A stretch of DNA of 64,000 nt from Sulfitobacter indolifex. Its GTDB lineage: Bacteria; Pseudomonadota; Alphaproteobacteria; Rhodobacterales; Rhodobacteraceae. Shown in pieces: positions 9,041-18,320 of the stretch. The position numbers were made by a program, and so were the translations under genes. Numbering within the stretch: position 1 is the first letter of the stretch; each line of letters starts with the position of its first letter. The notes below the pieces were generated by a model, which was not told where the DNA came from, did not search any database, and saw only the letters and a program-made list of their open reading frames with translations. The stretch spans positions 248,001-312,000 of the forward strand of contig NZ_CP084951.1 of NCBI RefSeq assembly GCF_022788655.1, read 5' to 3'.

Positions 9041-10924
9041 ATGTTGAGCATTATCAAGTCGCTGACCAAACGGCAAAAGCGCGTGATCATGCTGACGCTG
9101 GATTCCCTCCTTATTATTTTGGCAGCGATCTTTGCCCTTGTGGTGCGCGGACTGCCCGAACATTTCCTCGATACCTTGGTCAGCTATGCTCCGATTTTGC
9201 CGGCTACGCTGATTGCCGGTGTATTCGTGTCGATCCGGCTGGGTGTCTGTAGCACGCAGTTGAACGCTTATGAGACCGCGGCAGTCGGTAGTACGGCGAT
9301 ATTGGCGGCCATCCTGTCTGCCGTTTCACTGCTTACAGCGTCCCTATTGACGCTTGATTTTCCAATCGGCGTGCATTTCATGTTCGGGGCGATATTCTTC
9401 TCACTGGTGGTGCTTTCGCGGGTGATCTTGCTGTACGTTGTGCTGCAGATTTATCGCTTGGGTGACGCGCGCTGTCGGGTCTTGATCTACGGCGCGGGCA
9501 CCACGGGCACGCAGTTGGTCTCAGCGCTGCGTGGGCATGAATTTATTGAGCCGATTGCCTTTGTCGATGACAATATCGCCCTACAGGGCCTCAACGTTTC
9601 AAAGCTTCCGGTTTATTCTCCATTGGGGATTGCTGAGCTGGTCATCGAAAAGCAAATTGACCGCGTTTTGCTGGCCGTGCCCTCGCTGAGCACCCCAAAA
9701 CAGGCGCAGATTGCCCGGCGGTTGGAAAAACTGGGGCTTGAAGTGCAGACCCTTCCTTCATTTGCCCAGTTGATCGGCGAAGAGGCCTTGGTCGATAAAC
9801 TTTCGCCCGTGTCACCGCGCCGCTTCTTGAACAGGGATGAAATCGCCCCCCGGATCGGTGATGGGGTGGTCAGCTATGCTGATAAGGTGGTTTTCGTCTC
9901 TGGCGCGGGCGGATCGATCGGGTCTGAACTCTGCCGTCAGGTGCTGCTCTGCCGTCCGACCAAACTGGTGCTTTTTGAGCTGAGCGAGCTGGCGCTGTAT
10001 AACGCCGACATGGAGATCCGTCAGCTCGCTGAGGGCAGCGATATTGAAATCGTATCGGTTTTGGGCACCGTAACGGATACCCGACAACTGCGCAAAGTGT
10101 TGTCGCATCATAAGGTCAACGTGATCCTCCATGCGGCAGCCTATAAACATGTCCCACTGGTCGAGGCGAACCCGCTTTCGGGATTGGTGAACAATGTGCT
10201 AGGCACGCAGGCTTTGGCCGAACAGGCCGCCCGCGCGGGGGTTGAGCGCTTCATCTTTATCTCTACTGACAAGGCCGTGCGCCCGACCAATATCATGGGT
10301 GGGTCCAAGCGGCTTGCCGAACTCGTCATTCAGGATATGGCGCGGAAATATGGCGGTGAGGGCGGTGTTATCTTTTCCATGGTGCGCTTTGGCAATGTGC
10401 TGGGCTCTTCCGGGTCTGTCGTGCCACTGTTTCAAGAGCAGGTCAGCCGTGGGGGGCCATTGACTGTCACAGACCGTGGCGTGGCGCGATACTTTATGAC
10501 CGTCGAAGAGGCTGTGCGTCTGGTGTTGCAGGCCGGATCGTTGGCGCAGGGGGGGGAGGTCTTTGTCTTGGACATGGGCAAACCTGTGCCCATCCTCAAG
10601 CTGGCGCGGCAGGTGATCGAAACTGCCGGATACACCGTGCGGGATGAAGACAACCCCGATGGCGATATCGAGATTGAGATCACCGGCCTGCGCCCCGGCG
10701 AGAAGATGATCGAAGAATTGACGCTGAGCGGTGTGCTTATCAGTACGGCTCATCCGAAGATTTACTCTGCCCGAGAGGATGGGTTGACCGAACTTGAGAT
10801 TGCGTCGGTTCTGCGGGAGCTACGCGAGGCGCTTGTCGCCAATGACGAGGGTCTTGCCCGTCAGGTGGTCTATCGCTGGGTCGAAGGCTTCGCAGCGCCA
10901 GAGGTGCTGAGGAAATCCTCCTGA
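9041..10924 (+). CDS. CapD/PglF-like membrane nucleotide-sugar 4,6-dehydratase
   Basis: A 627-residue polysaccharide biosynthesis protein. It has an N-terminal bundle of about four membrane helices (residues 15-140), a CoA-binding-like Rossmann domain (VLIYGAGTTGTQL), then a C-terminal SDR domain with VFVSGAGGSIGSELCRQ, HAAAYKHVPLVE, the ISTDKAVRPTNIMG block and SMVRFGNVLGSSGS. In PglF, CapD and EpsC this fold converts UDP-GlcNAc to a 4-keto-6-deoxy sugar for glycan repeat units. A 244-bp gap precedes it, containing the small hairpin GCGCT-CAG-AGCGC at 8988-9000, so it may have its own promoter. Confidence 0.92.
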   Translation: MLSIIKSLTKRQKRVIMLTLDSLLIILAAIFALVVRGLPEHFLDTLVSYAPILPATLIAGVFVSIRLGVCSTQLNAYETAAVGSTAILAAILSAVSLLTASLLTLDFPIGVHFMFGAIFFSLVVLSRVILLYVVLQIYRLGDARCRVLIYGAGTTGTQLVSALRGHEFIEPIAFVDDNIALQGLNVSKLPVYSPLGIAELVIEKQIDRVLLAVPSLSTPKQAQIARRLEKLGLEVQTLPSFAQLIGEEALVDKLSPVSPRRFLNRDEIAPRIGDGVVSYADKVVFVSGAGGSIGSELCRQVLLCRPTKLVLFELSELALYNADMEIRQLAEGSDIEIVSVLGTVTDTRQLRKVLSHHKVNVILHAAAYKHVPLVEANPLSGLVNNVLGTQALAEQAARAGVERFIFISTDKAVRPTNIMGGSKRLAELVIQDMARKYGGEGGVIFSMVRFGNVLGSSGSVVPLFQEQVSRGGPLTVTDRGVARYFMTVEEAVRLVLQAGSLAQGGEVFVLDMGKPVPILKLARQVIETAGYTVRDEDNPDGDIEIEITGLRPGEKMIEELTLSGVLISTAHPKIYSAREDGLTELEIASVLRELREALVANDEGLARQVVYRWVEGFAAPEVLRKSS

Positions 10925-11060
10925 CCGAGCGGCTAAATGTCACGATATTGCCGCTGTTCTAAGATGTGGCAGATCAGCATTAAGGCAGAGATTGTCACTA
11001 TTGCAGGCGAAGGACGGCTCGTGGATCAGCGGACGAAAACGTTAATACGTAAGCCGCGCA

Positions 11061-11345
11061 ATGGCCCTGTGGTACCGTTACTGATGGCGGGGGGCGGCAC
11101 TGCCCGGCGTTGCATCGGCCGACCCAAGCTACCACATCTTTGAAACCCCCGACCGACCGTCATTGAGCTTTTAAGGCTCGCCGGGCATGCTCGACATGCC
11201 CGCCGCCCATGCGCTGAAGGATGGGCAGATTGCGATTGGCGTATCGAACTTTGCTGGCATGATCCGGAACACGATCACCTTTCAAGCAACGCCGCGCATG
11301 TCGGCAAGCTTTCGGTATGTTGGGGTGCGTGATTGGTACGACTAA
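11061..11345 (+). pseudogene. Decayed N-terminal fragment of a YjbH-like exopolysaccharide protein
   Basis: One reading frame from ATG 11061 gives a short leader ending ALPGVASA, then a mature-like start and the block SPGMLDMPAAHALKDGQIAI, then TITFQATPRMSASFRY. This resembles the N-terminal region of YjbH-type outer-membrane beta-barrel proteins. The frame holds in-frame stops at 11082-11084 and 11172-11174 and ends at 11343-11345 after 95 codons, whereas YjbH proteins are roughly 700 residues. The rest is absent; the next gene starts 50 bases later. Family assignment is from recalled resemblance, but coding origin is well supported by the conserved frame. Confidence 0.65.
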
Positions 11346-11396
11346 ATTCACCGCTTGGTGCTTGTGATCGAAGCCTGCGCGGGTCACTTTGGCGGC

Positions 11397-12251
11397 ATGG
11401 ATAAAACGCTTCTTTCACTTGGCCACGGCTATAGCGCCCGCGCGCTGGCCACGCGGCTGATCCCGCAAGGCTGGCGCATCATTGGCACCACCCGCAGCCC
11501 CGATAAACTGGCCGAGATCGCCGCGACGGGGGTTGAGCCGCTGCTCTGGCCCGGGGATGATTTGACGCAGCTTTTGCGAGAGGTGCCCAACCTATTGGTC
11601 TCTGCCGGGCCGGGGCAGGAGGGTGACCCGGTTCTACTGGAGTTGCAGGATGAGATTGCCGCCGCCGCGCCGCATCTGCGGTGGGTCGGCTATCTGTCGA
11701 CCACCGGGGTCTACGGCGATCACGGTGGCGATTGGGTGGATGAAACCACGCCACTCGCGCCCTCGACCCGGCGCGGTGCAGCGCGGGTACAGGCCGAGGC
11801 TGCATGGGCCGCAATCCCGAATTTGCCACTGCACATCTTTCGTCTGGCGGGCATCTACGGCCCCGGGCGCGGGCCCTTTGCCAAGGTTCGCAAAGGCACG
11901 GCGCGGCGGATTATCAAAGAGGGCCAAGTCTTTTCGCGCATCCATGTGGAGGACATCGCGCAGGCGTTGGAACTGTCACTGGCCACACCGCAACCGGGCG
12001 CGATTTATAACCTCTGTGATGATGATCCCGCCCCACCGCAGGACGTGATCGGCCATGCCGCCGAACTTTTGGGCCTGCCGTTGCCTCCGGCTGTTGATTT
12101 TAACGAGGCTGAGATGACCCCTATGGCGCGCAGCTTTTATGCGGAGAGCAAGAAGGTGCGGAACGATCACGCTAAGGCTGCGTTGGGCTGGCAACCGATC
12201 TATCCCGTCTACCGCTCTGGTCTGGCCGCTCTCTTGAGGTCAGAAGACTGA
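11397..12251 (+). CDS. SDR-family NAD(P)-binding protein (YeeZ-like)
   Basis: A 284-residue atypical SDR. It begins MDKTLLSLGHGYSARALATRL, with a GHGYSA nucleotide-binding loop in place of GxxGxxG, followed by YLSTTGVYGDHGGDWVDE, LAGIYGPGR and HVEDIAQAL. Proteins of this type are annotated as YeeZ/YbjS-like reductases or epimerases; the reaction is unknown. The frame opens at 11355, but the 14 extra residues are not family-like and the ATG at 11397 starts directly on the first beta strand. exoD follows 14 bases after the stop. Confidence 0.82.
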   Translation: MDKTLLSLGHGYSARALATRLIPQGWRIIGTTRSPDKLAEIAATGVEPLLWPGDDLTQLLREVPNLLVSAGPGQEGDPVLLELQDEIAAAAPHLRWVGYLSTTGVYGDHGGDWVDETTPLAPSTRRGAARVQAEAAWAAIPNLPLHIFRLAGIYGPGRGPFAKVRKGTARRIIKEGQVFSRIHVEDIAQALELSLATPQPGAIYNLCDDDPAPPQDVIGHAAELLGLPLPPAVDFNEAEMTPMARSFYAESKKVRNDHAKAALGWQPIYPVYRSGLAALLRSED

Positions 12252-12265
12252 ACCCGAGGCCATTC

Positions 12266-12859
12266 ATGCGTCAAGACGAACACACGTTGGCCTATCTGTT
12301 GGATAGTATGGATCGCGCAGCAGAGAATGAAGCCGTGTCGGTCAATGATGTGCTTCATGAGATTGGCGATCGCTCCGTCACACCGCTGATCCTCATCGTT
12401 GCGCTTCTGCTGGTCTCGCCCCTGTCGGGCATTCCCGGAGTCTCGACACTCGCGGCGGTGACGATCATCCTACTGGCGGTGCAGGCTGTCACGGGTCAGC
12501 GCAGGCTTTGGCTGCCGCAGTTTCTTTTGCGCCGTGAGGTGGCGGGTCACCGGTTGAACGGTTGCGTGCGTTTTCTTCGACGTCCTTGCGCCTTTGTCGA
12601 TGGGCGCTGCAAGCCGCGTCTTCAGGTTCTCACCACCGGCCCGATGCGTTTCATCACCCTCCTCGTCGTCACGATCATTCCGCTCGGCTGGCCCTTCATG
12701 GAGGTGCTGCCGATGGTGTCGTCCATCGGCGCTGCCACCGTGGCGCTGCTGGTCTTCGGCCTATTCACCCGCGATGGGCTGTTTGTGCTTTTGGGCTATC
12801 TCTGTGTGGCAATCACACTGATCGCGGGCGGCCTGCTGGTGATGACCGCAACCAGTTAG
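12266..12859 (+). CDS. exoD: ExoD-family exopolysaccharide synthesis membrane protein
   Basis: A 197-residue integral membrane protein with the ExoD pattern: an amphipathic N-terminal region ([26 protein letters not shown]) and four to five membrane segments ([58 protein letters not shown]). ExoD was defined by rhizobial mutants with altered exopolysaccharide and alkaline sensitivity; its biochemical role is unclear. Its stop codon overlaps the dxs stop codon on the other strand by three bases. Confidence 0.9.
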   Translation: MRQDEHTLAYLLDSMDRAAENEAVSVNDVLHEIGDRSVTPLILIVALLLVSPLSGIPGVSTLAAVTIILLAVQAVTGQRRLWLPQFLLRREVAGHRLNGCVRFLRRPCAFVDGRCKPRLQVLTTGPMRFITLLVVTIIPLGWPFMEVLPMVSSIGAATVALLVFGLFTRDGLFVLLGYLCVAITLIAGGLLVMTATS

Positions 12860-14784
12860 GCACGCTGCGCGTCCAGATCCCCGATGCCGAGCACGTCCAG
12901 CACCTTGGCGGTGATCTGTTCCGCGTTCATGCCCGCAACCGCGTACATATCCGCCGGATTGGCCTGATCAATAAAGATGTCAGGCAACACCATGGAGCGG
13001 AATTTAAGACCCTTATCAAAGACGGCCTCATCGGCAAGCAGTTGCGCCACATGGCTGCCAAAGCCGCCCACGGCGCCCTCTTCGATGGTGATCAGCGCTT
13101 CGTGATCCTCGGCCAGTTTCAGGATCATGTCCCGGTCCAACGGCTTGGCGAAACGGGCGTCAGCGATGGTGGGGGTGATACCTTTGGCGCTGAGGGCTTC
13201 GGCGGCTTTTTCGACTTCCTCTAACCGTGTGCCGAAAGACAGAAGCGCGACCTTGCTGCCCTCACGGATGATCCGGCCCTTGCCGATTTCCAGCGGCGTG
13301 CCGCGCTCAGGCATCTCAACACCCCGACCTTCGCCACGCGGATAGCGGAAGGCGATGGGACCCTCGTCATGCGCAGCGGCGGTGGCGACCATGTGGCGCA
13401 ACTCGGCCTCATCGGCGGCGGCCATGACCACGAAACCGGGCAAGTTGGCGAGGAAAGCCACATCAAATGCGCCTGCGTGGGTTGGCCCGTCAGCGCCGAC
13501 CAATCCGGCGCGGTCGATGGCGAAGCGCACCGGGAGGCGCTGGATCGCGACGTCATGCACGACTTGGTCATAGCCGCGCTGCAGGAAGGTCGAATACATC
13601 GCGCAGAAGGGTTTCATCCCCGCCGCCGCAAGCCCCGCGCAGAAGGTCACGCCGTGCTGCTCGGCGATGCCCACGTCAAAGCAGCGGCTGGGGTAGCGTT
13701 CGGCAAAAAGGTCGAGCCCAGTGCCGTCGGGCATCGCGGCGGTCACGGCGCAGATTTTGTCGTCCTCGGCGGCCTCAGTCAGCAGGCTGTCGGCGAAAAC
13801 GCGGGTGTAGCTGGGCGCGTTGGAGGGCGATTTCTTTTGCTCGCCCGTCACGACGTTGAACTTGGCCGTGGCATGGCCCCGGTCGCGTGCCGCTTCGGCG
13901 GGGCCATAGCCCTTGCCCTTTTGAGTCTGGATGTGGATCAAGATCGGCCCAGTGGCGCGTTGTTGGACAGTGCGCAGCACCGGCAGAAGCTGGTCCATGT
14001 CATGGCCGTTGATTGGCCCGAGATAGGAAAACCCAAGGTTCTCAAACAGCGTGCCGCCAACGGCCATGCCTTTAAGCATGTCTTTGGCGCGTTTCGCGCC
14101 TTCGCGGAAGGGTTCGGGCAGCAGGCTCACCGCGCCTTTGGCGGCGGCTTTGAAATCTTGGAACGGCGCTTCGGCGTAGAGGCGGCTGAGGTAGCTCGAC
14201 ATCGCGCCAACAGGCGGAGCGATGGACATCTCATTATCGTTGAGGATCACGATCAGACGCTTTTTGAGGTCGCCCGCATTGTTGAGCGCTTCATAGGCCA
14301 TGCCCGCGCTCATCGCGCCATCACCGATCACGGCAATCGCATCGCCCAAACCTTCGGGGATTACGCCGCCGAGGTCGCGGCCCACGGCAAAACCCAGAGC
14401 CGCAGAGATCGACGTCGAACTATGCGCTGCACCAAACGGGTCATAGGGCGACTCGCTGCGTTTGGTAAACCCGCTCAGCCCGTCCTTCATGCGCAGACTG
14501 CGGATGCGGTCGCGGCGTTCGGTCAGGATTTTGTGGGGGTAGCACTGGTGGCTGACGTCCCAGATGATCTTGTCGCGCGGGGTGTCAAAGACCGCATGCA
14601 GCGCCACGGTCAGTTCCACCACGCCAAGGCCCGCGCCCAGATGCCCGCCCGTTTCCGACACGGCCGAGATCGTCTCGGTCCGCAATTCACGGGCGACTTG
14701 GGTCAGCTGGGCATCGGACAGGTGTTTCAGGTCCGCGGGGCGGGTGACCTGATCAAGCAGGGGGGTGGCGGTTGTGTCACTCAT
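12856..14784 (-). CDS. dxs: 1-deoxy-D-xylulose-5-phosphate synthase
   Basis: A 642-residue thiamine-diphosphate enzyme making DXP from pyruvate and glyceraldehyde 3-phosphate, the first step of the MEP isoprenoid pathway. Visible landmarks are [16 protein letters not shown], the ThDP site [18 protein letters not shown] (GDG), and the transketolase-like [33 protein letters not shown] block near residues 370-400. The ATG at 14784 is preferred over the upstream 14814 extension because conserved sequence begins a few residues later. It lies 41 bases after ispA, an order typical of alphaproteobacteria. Confidence 0.97.
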   Translation of the reverse strand: MSDTTATPLLDQVTRPADLKHLSDAQLTQVARELRTETISAVSETGGHLGAGLGVVELTVALHAVFDTPRDKIIWDVSHQCYPHKILTERRDRIRSLRMKDGLSGFTKRSESPYDPFGAAHSSTSISAALGFAVGRDLGGVIPEGLGDAIAVIGDGAMSAGMAYEALNNAGDLKKRLIVILNDNEMSIAPPVGAMSSYLSRLYAEAPFQDFKAAAKGAVSLLPEPFREGAKRAKDMLKGMAVGGTLFENLGFSYLGPINGHDMDQLLPVLRTVQQRATGPILIHIQTQKGKGYGPAEAARDRGHATAKFNVVTGEQKKSPSNAPSYTRVFADSLLTEAAEDDKICAVTAAMPDGTGLDLFAERYPSRCFDVGIAEQHGVTFCAGLAAAGMKPFCAMYSTFLQRGYDQVVHDVAIQRLPVRFAIDRAGLVGADGPTHAGAFDVAFLANLPGFVVMAAADEAELRHMVATAAAHDEGPIAFRYPRGEGRGVEMPERGTPLEIGKGRIIREGSKVALLSFGTRLEEVEKAAEALSAKGITPTIADARFAKPLDRDMILKLAEDHEALITIEEGAVGGFGSHVAQLLADEAVFDKGLKFRSMVLPDIFIDQANPADMYAVAGMNAEQITAKVLDVLGIGDLDAQRA

Positions 14785-14825
14785 CGGGGCCTCTCTGGTG
14801 CCGCATTGGCGCATGTGCCGCCCGG

Positions 14826-15710
14826 CTAGCTGTCGCGGGCAATAACGAAGGCGGCAGCGGCTCGCAAGCTCTGCGCCTCTTGTCCATAATCAGATAGGGC
14901 GTCACAGGCCATGTCCACCAATTCGGCGGCGCGGGTCTTGGCCCCATCCAGCCCGAGGAGGGACACGAAAGTCGCTTTGCCCGCTGCATCGTCTTTGCCC
15001 ACGGCCTTGCCAACGGTTTCTGCGTCGCCTTCGACATCGAGAATATCATCAGCAATCTGAAAGGCGAGGCCAAGGTGTTTGGCATATTGGCCAAGCGCCG
15101 TGGCATCTGCCCCGGCCATGCGCGGCCCGGCCATGGCGGACCATTCGATCAGCGCGCCGGTTTTGCCGGCTTGAAGCGCCGTAATCTCGGCCAGCGACAG
15201 CGGCGCGGGCGCAGTTTCCGCAGCAATGTCGAGCGCTTGGCCGCCAACCATACCGCCAACCCCTGCGGCCCCGGCAAGGCTGGTCATCAGGCTCAGGCGC
15301 GCTTCGGCGGAGCAAGGCAGATGCCCGATCAGTTCGAAAGTCAAAGTCTGCAATGCGTCTCCCGCCAACACGGCGGTCGCCTCGTCCCATTTGCGGTGCA
15401 CCGTCGGCTGGCCGCGGCGCAGGTCGTCGTCGTCCATACAGGGCAGATCGTCATGCACCAGCGAATAGGCGTGCAGCGCCTCGATCGCGCCCGCTGCCGG
15501 GGCGGCCATGCCGGGGGCGATACCGTGGAGCCGAGCGGATTCGATCACCAGAAAGCCACGCAGTCCTTTGCCGCCTGTGCAGGCATAGCGCATCGCCTCG
15601 GCCACCGGGCCTTTATGCGCGCTCAGCGCCGCTTCGATCTGCGCCTGAGCGAGGTCGCGGGCGTGGGTCAGTGCCTCGGCCAAGGGACGGGGGGTGGACT
15701 GTAAGGTCAT
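14826..15710 (-). CDS. ispA: Polyprenyl (farnesyl/geranylgeranyl) diphosphate synthase
   Basis: About 294 residues with both aspartate-rich motifs of trans-prenyltransferases: [19 protein letters not shown] near residue 90 and [13 protein letters not shown] near residue 220. It condenses IPP with allylic diphosphates in the cytoplasm, downstream of dxs. A TTG at 15722 would make it overlap the xseB stop; the ATG at 15710 (MTLQSTPRP), eight bases after that stop, is the simpler choice. Chain length (C15 or C20) cannot be decided from the sequence alone. Confidence 0.94.
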   Translation of the reverse strand: MTLQSTPRPLAEALTHARDLAQAQIEAALSAHKGPVAEAMRYACTGGKGLRGFLVIESARLHGIAPGMAAPAAGAIEALHAYSLVHDDLPCMDDDDLRRGQPTVHRKWDEATAVLAGDALQTLTFELIGHLPCSAEARLSLMTSLAGAAGVGGMVGGQALDIAAETAPAPLSLAEITALQAGKTGALIEWSAMAGPRMAGADATALGQYAKHLGLAFQIADDILDVEGDAETVGKAVGKDDAAGKATFVSLLGLDGAKTRAAELVDMACDALSDYGQEAQSLRAAAAFVIARDS

Positions 15711-15718
15711 GCGGGCTG

Positions 15719-15961
15719 TCAAAGTCCTTCGACGGGTTTCAGCCCATTTGGGTTGCCATCGCCATCAAGGGTGATCGCGGCGACCTTTTCTTCGGCCTCT
15801 TTCAGCTTGGCCTCGCAGCGCGCCTTCAGCTTGGCCCCCCGCTCATAAAGCGCGATGCTTTCGTCGAGCGCGACATTGCCGTTTTCGAGCTGGCTCAGCA
15901 CTTTTTCAAGCTCGGCCATGGCGGTCTCAAAATTCATCTCTTCTACGGGTGTGTCAGACAT
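15719..15961 (-). CDS. xseB: Exodeoxyribonuclease VII small subunit
   Basis: An 80-residue XseB of normal length with the diagnostic NFETAMAELEKVLSQLENGNVALDESIALYERG block and a helical tail (CEAKLKEAEEKVAAI). It assembles with XseA to degrade single-stranded DNA; xseA is not in the window. It leads the xseB-ispA-dxs run on the reverse strand. Confidence 0.96.
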   Translation of the reverse strand: MSDTPVEEMNFETAMAELEKVLSQLENGNVALDESIALYERGAKLKARCEAKLKEAEEKVAAITLDGDGNPNGLKPVEGL

Positions 15962-16068
15962 TGCGCGCCTCATGTGTCAGAATTTCGCGCGACAATAGAA
16001 CTTCGCGCCGCGCTTTGCCAGCGGGCTGGCCTCATGAATTTTACCTATCTGTTCCGCAGACGGGCGGG

Positions 16069-16770
16069 TCAGTCCGGAGCCAGCATATAGCCCGCACCGC
16101 GCACGGTTTGCAGGTATTGCGGCTGTTTCGGATCGCTCTCGATCTTGCGTCTTAACCGGGTAATCTGCACATCCACCGCGCGTTCCTGCGCTTGGCCCCG
16201 GTCGCGGCCCAGTTCTTCGACCAGTTTCGCACGGCTGAGCGCGACTCCGGGTTGGGCAGAGAAAATCTTCATCAGGTGCACTTCGGTGGCGGTGAGGCGC
16301 ACCAGTTCGTCGCCCTGCCACATCTCGCCGCGCTCCATGTCATAGCGGATCACGCCGAGCGACAGCACTTTTGGCGCGGTATCGGCGGCAGAGGTGTCAG
16401 GCATACGGCGCAGGATCGCGTTGATGCGCAGCAGCAGCTCCTTAGGCTCGAAGGGTTTGGGCAGATAGTCGTCCGCCCCGGCCTCAAGCCCTTCGATGCG
16501 GTTATCGGTCTCGCCCTTGGCGGTCAGCAGCAGAATCGGCGTTTGCAGGGTTTCGCGCAACGATCGGGTCAGTTCCATGCCGTCTTCGCCGGGCATCATC
16601 ACGTCGAGTACAATGAGATCGAATTCCAACCCCGCCAGCACCCGCCGCGCATGGGCGGCATCGCGTGCGGTGCTGACCAGAAAACCGTGCCGCATCAGAA
16701 ATTTGCGCAGCAGGCTGCGAATCCGCTCGTCATCATCAACGACCAGCAGGTGAGCGTCCAACTCGTTCAT
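16069..16770 (-). CDS. OmpR-family response regulator (PetR-like)
   Basis: A 233-residue two-domain regulator. The receiver domain (LLVVDDDERIRSLLRKFL, phospho-acceptor in IVLDVMMPGEDG, switch residues LLTAKGE and DYLPKPF) occupies residues 8-120. The winged-helix DNA-binding domain (RLTATEVHLMKIFS, QERAVDVQITRLRRKIE, VRGAGYML) occupies residues 135-230. Its start overlaps the upstream MarR gene by four bases. This MarR/response-regulator pair is the arrangement of petP-petR in Rhodobacter capsulatus, where PetR is needed for cytochrome bc1-dependent growth. No sensor kinase is adjacent. Confidence 0.93.
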   Translation of the reverse strand: MNELDAHLLVVDDDERIRSLLRKFLMRHGFLVSTARDAAHARRVLAGLEFDLIVLDVMMPGEDGMELTRSLRETLQTPILLLTAKGETDNRIEGLEAGADDYLPKPFEPKELLLRINAILRRMPDTSAADTAPKVLSLGVIRYDMERGEMWQGDELVRLTATEVHLMKIFSAQPGVALSRAKLVEELGRDRGQAQERAVDVQITRLRRKIESDPKQPQYLQTVRGAGYMLAPD

Positions 16771-17279
16771 GAAGCGCTTTCGCGGAGCCGGTCAAAGCTT
16801 TGGCGCATTTCGGGATCCATCATGGCCTCCAATACCGTTCTGAAACCGGCCACAGCTTCGGGTCCGGCGGTGCGAAAGGCCAGCCGCATGCGCGCGCGCT
16901 GCGCGTCTGAAAGCTCCTGTTCCAGTGCCCGGCCTGCGTCGGTCAGGAACAAATGGCGCTCGCGCTTGTCATTGCGGCCAACCTTGCTTTGCACCAGACC
17001 ATCGGCGATCAGCGTGCGCAAGACACGGTTGAGCGATTGTTTCGTGACCCCAAGGATGTTGAGCAGGTTGTTCACGGTCGTGCCCGGTGCGCGGTTGATA
17101 AAGTGGATGGCGCGGTGATGCGCGCGGCCATAGGCCATATCGGCCAGAATCCGGTCGGGATCGGCCGTGAAACCGCGATAGGCAAAGAACATCGCCTCGA
17201 TCCCCTGCCGCAGTTGTTCATCGGTCAAAAACAGCAGGCTGTCGCCGCTGCTAGGGGCCATCATCCGCCCGTCAGCCAT
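16767..17279 (-). CDS. MarR-family transcriptional regulator (PetP-like)
   Basis: About 170 residues, with a winged-helix core near residues 50-120: TVNNLLNILGVTKQSLNRVLRTLIADGLV is the helix-turn-helix and GRNDKRERHLFLTDAG the wing. It is translationally coupled to the OmpR-type regulator. The frame could start at a TTG (17291); the ATG at 17279 is preferred. It is divergent from ilvE, and the 170-bp gap between them carries two copies of TTTTGCGCAATT that could be its operator. Confidence 0.9.
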   Translation of the reverse strand: MADGRMMAPSSGDSLLFLTDEQLRQGIEAMFFAYRGFTADPDRILADMAYGRAHHRAIHFINRAPGTTVNNLLNILGVTKQSLNRVLRTLIADGLVQSKVGRNDKRERHLFLTDAGRALEQELSDAQRARMRLAFRTAGPEAVAGFRTVLEAMMDPEMRQSFDRLRESAS

Positions 17280-17369
17280 AGTATGTCTCAATCTCTCTCG
17301 GGCCTGTTGAGGATCAGTTTACGTCAGCCTTGTTGACATTCCAATAGTGAAAGGCTATCGAATCTCGTG

Positions 17370-17413
17370 TTTTGCGCAATTAAATGTCTGCATTTGCCGA
17401 TTTTTGCGCAATT
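17370..17413. promoter_or_regulatory. Two TTTTGCGCAATT repeats between the MarR gene and ilvE
   Basis: The 12-mer TTTTGCGCAATT occurs at 17370-17381 and 17402-17413, exactly 32 bp apart (about three helical turns). The core TTGCGCAA is a perfect palindrome, as expected for a dimeric regulator. The repeats lie 40-80 bp upstream of ilvE and about 90-130 bp upstream of the MarR gene. Confidence 0.5.
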
Positions 17414-17450
17414 TTTGAAAAGATAGCGCGTCATTTGGGAGGGAAATACC

Positions 17451-18320
17451 ATGGCAGGCGGATATGACAACCGAGATGGGCACATCTGGATGGATGGCAA
17501 AATGGTGGATTGGCGCGAGGCCAATGTCCATATCCTGACCCACGCGATGCATTATGCGTCTTCGGTTTTCGAGGGCGAACGCGCCTACAACGGCAAGATC
17601 TTCAAAAGCCGCGAGCATTCTGAGCGTCTGAAGCGTTCGGCTGAAATGATCGACTTTGAGATCCCCTACACGATTGACGAGATCGAAGCCGCCAAGGCCG
17701 AAGTTCTCGCCGCATCTGGTTTGCAAGACGCCTATGTGCGCGCAGTTGCTTGGCGCGGTGTGGGCGAAGACATGGGCGTCGCCTCTGCCCGCAACCCGGT
17801 GCGCTTGGCCATCGCGGCATGGGAATGGGGTGCCTATTACGGTGACGCCAAGATGAAGGGCGCCAAGCTCGACATCTCCAAGTGGAAGCGCCCCAGCCCT
17901 GAGACGATCCCAAGCCACGCCAAAGCCGCCGGTCTTTATATGATCTGCACCATGTCCAAGCATGCGGCTGAAGCCAAAGGCTGTTCCGACGCCATGATGT
18001 ACGACTATCGCGGCTATGTGGCCGAGGCGACGGGTGCCAATATCTTCTTCGTCAAAGATGGCGAAGTGCACACGCCGACGCCCGATTGCTTCCTCAACGG
18101 CATCACCCGTCAGACCGTGATCGGCATGTTGAAAGACAAGGGCATCACCGTCCACGAGCGTCACATCATGCCCGAAGAACTCGAAGGTTTTGAGCAGTGC
18201 TGGCTGACCGGCACCGCCGCCGAAGTGACCCCGGTGGGCCAGATCGGCGACTGGAAGTTTGAGGTCGGCGCGCTGACCCGCGAGATCGCCACCGACTATG
18301 AAAAGCTGGTGCGCAGCTAA
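17451..18320 (+). CDS. ilvE: Branched-chain amino acid aminotransferase
   Basis: A 289-residue fold-type IV PLP enzyme interconverting leucine, isoleucine and valine with their 2-oxo acids. Landmarks are HALTHAMHYASSVFEGERAY-like residues near 25-45 (here ILTHAMHYASSVFEGERAY), KAAGLYMICTMSKHAAEAKGC carrying the PLP lysine, and YVAEATGANIFFVKDG. A strong ribosome binding site, GGAGGG, precedes the ATG. The stop codon overlaps the pxpA stop on the other strand. Confidence 0.96.
   Translation: MAGGYDNRDGHIWMDGKMVDWREANVHILTHAMHYASSVFEGERAYNGKIFKSREHSERLKRSAEMIDFEIPYTIDEIEAAKAEVLAASGLQDAYVRAVAWRGVGEDMGVASARNPVRLAIAAWEWGAYYGDAKMKGAKLDISKWKRPSPETIPSHAKAAGLYMICTMSKHAAEAKGCSDAMMYDYRGYVAEATGANIFFVKDGEVHTPTPDCFLNGITRQTVIGMLKDKGITVHERHIMPEELEGFEQCWLTGTAAEVTPVGQIGDWKFEVGALTREIATDYEKLVRS

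Noticed and set aside
13369..14829. 486-codon open frame on the + strand
   Set aside because: It lies entirely antisense to dxs, whose sequence is unmistakable. High GC leaves long open frames opposite real genes; its composition (rich in His, Gly, Arg) is not protein-like.
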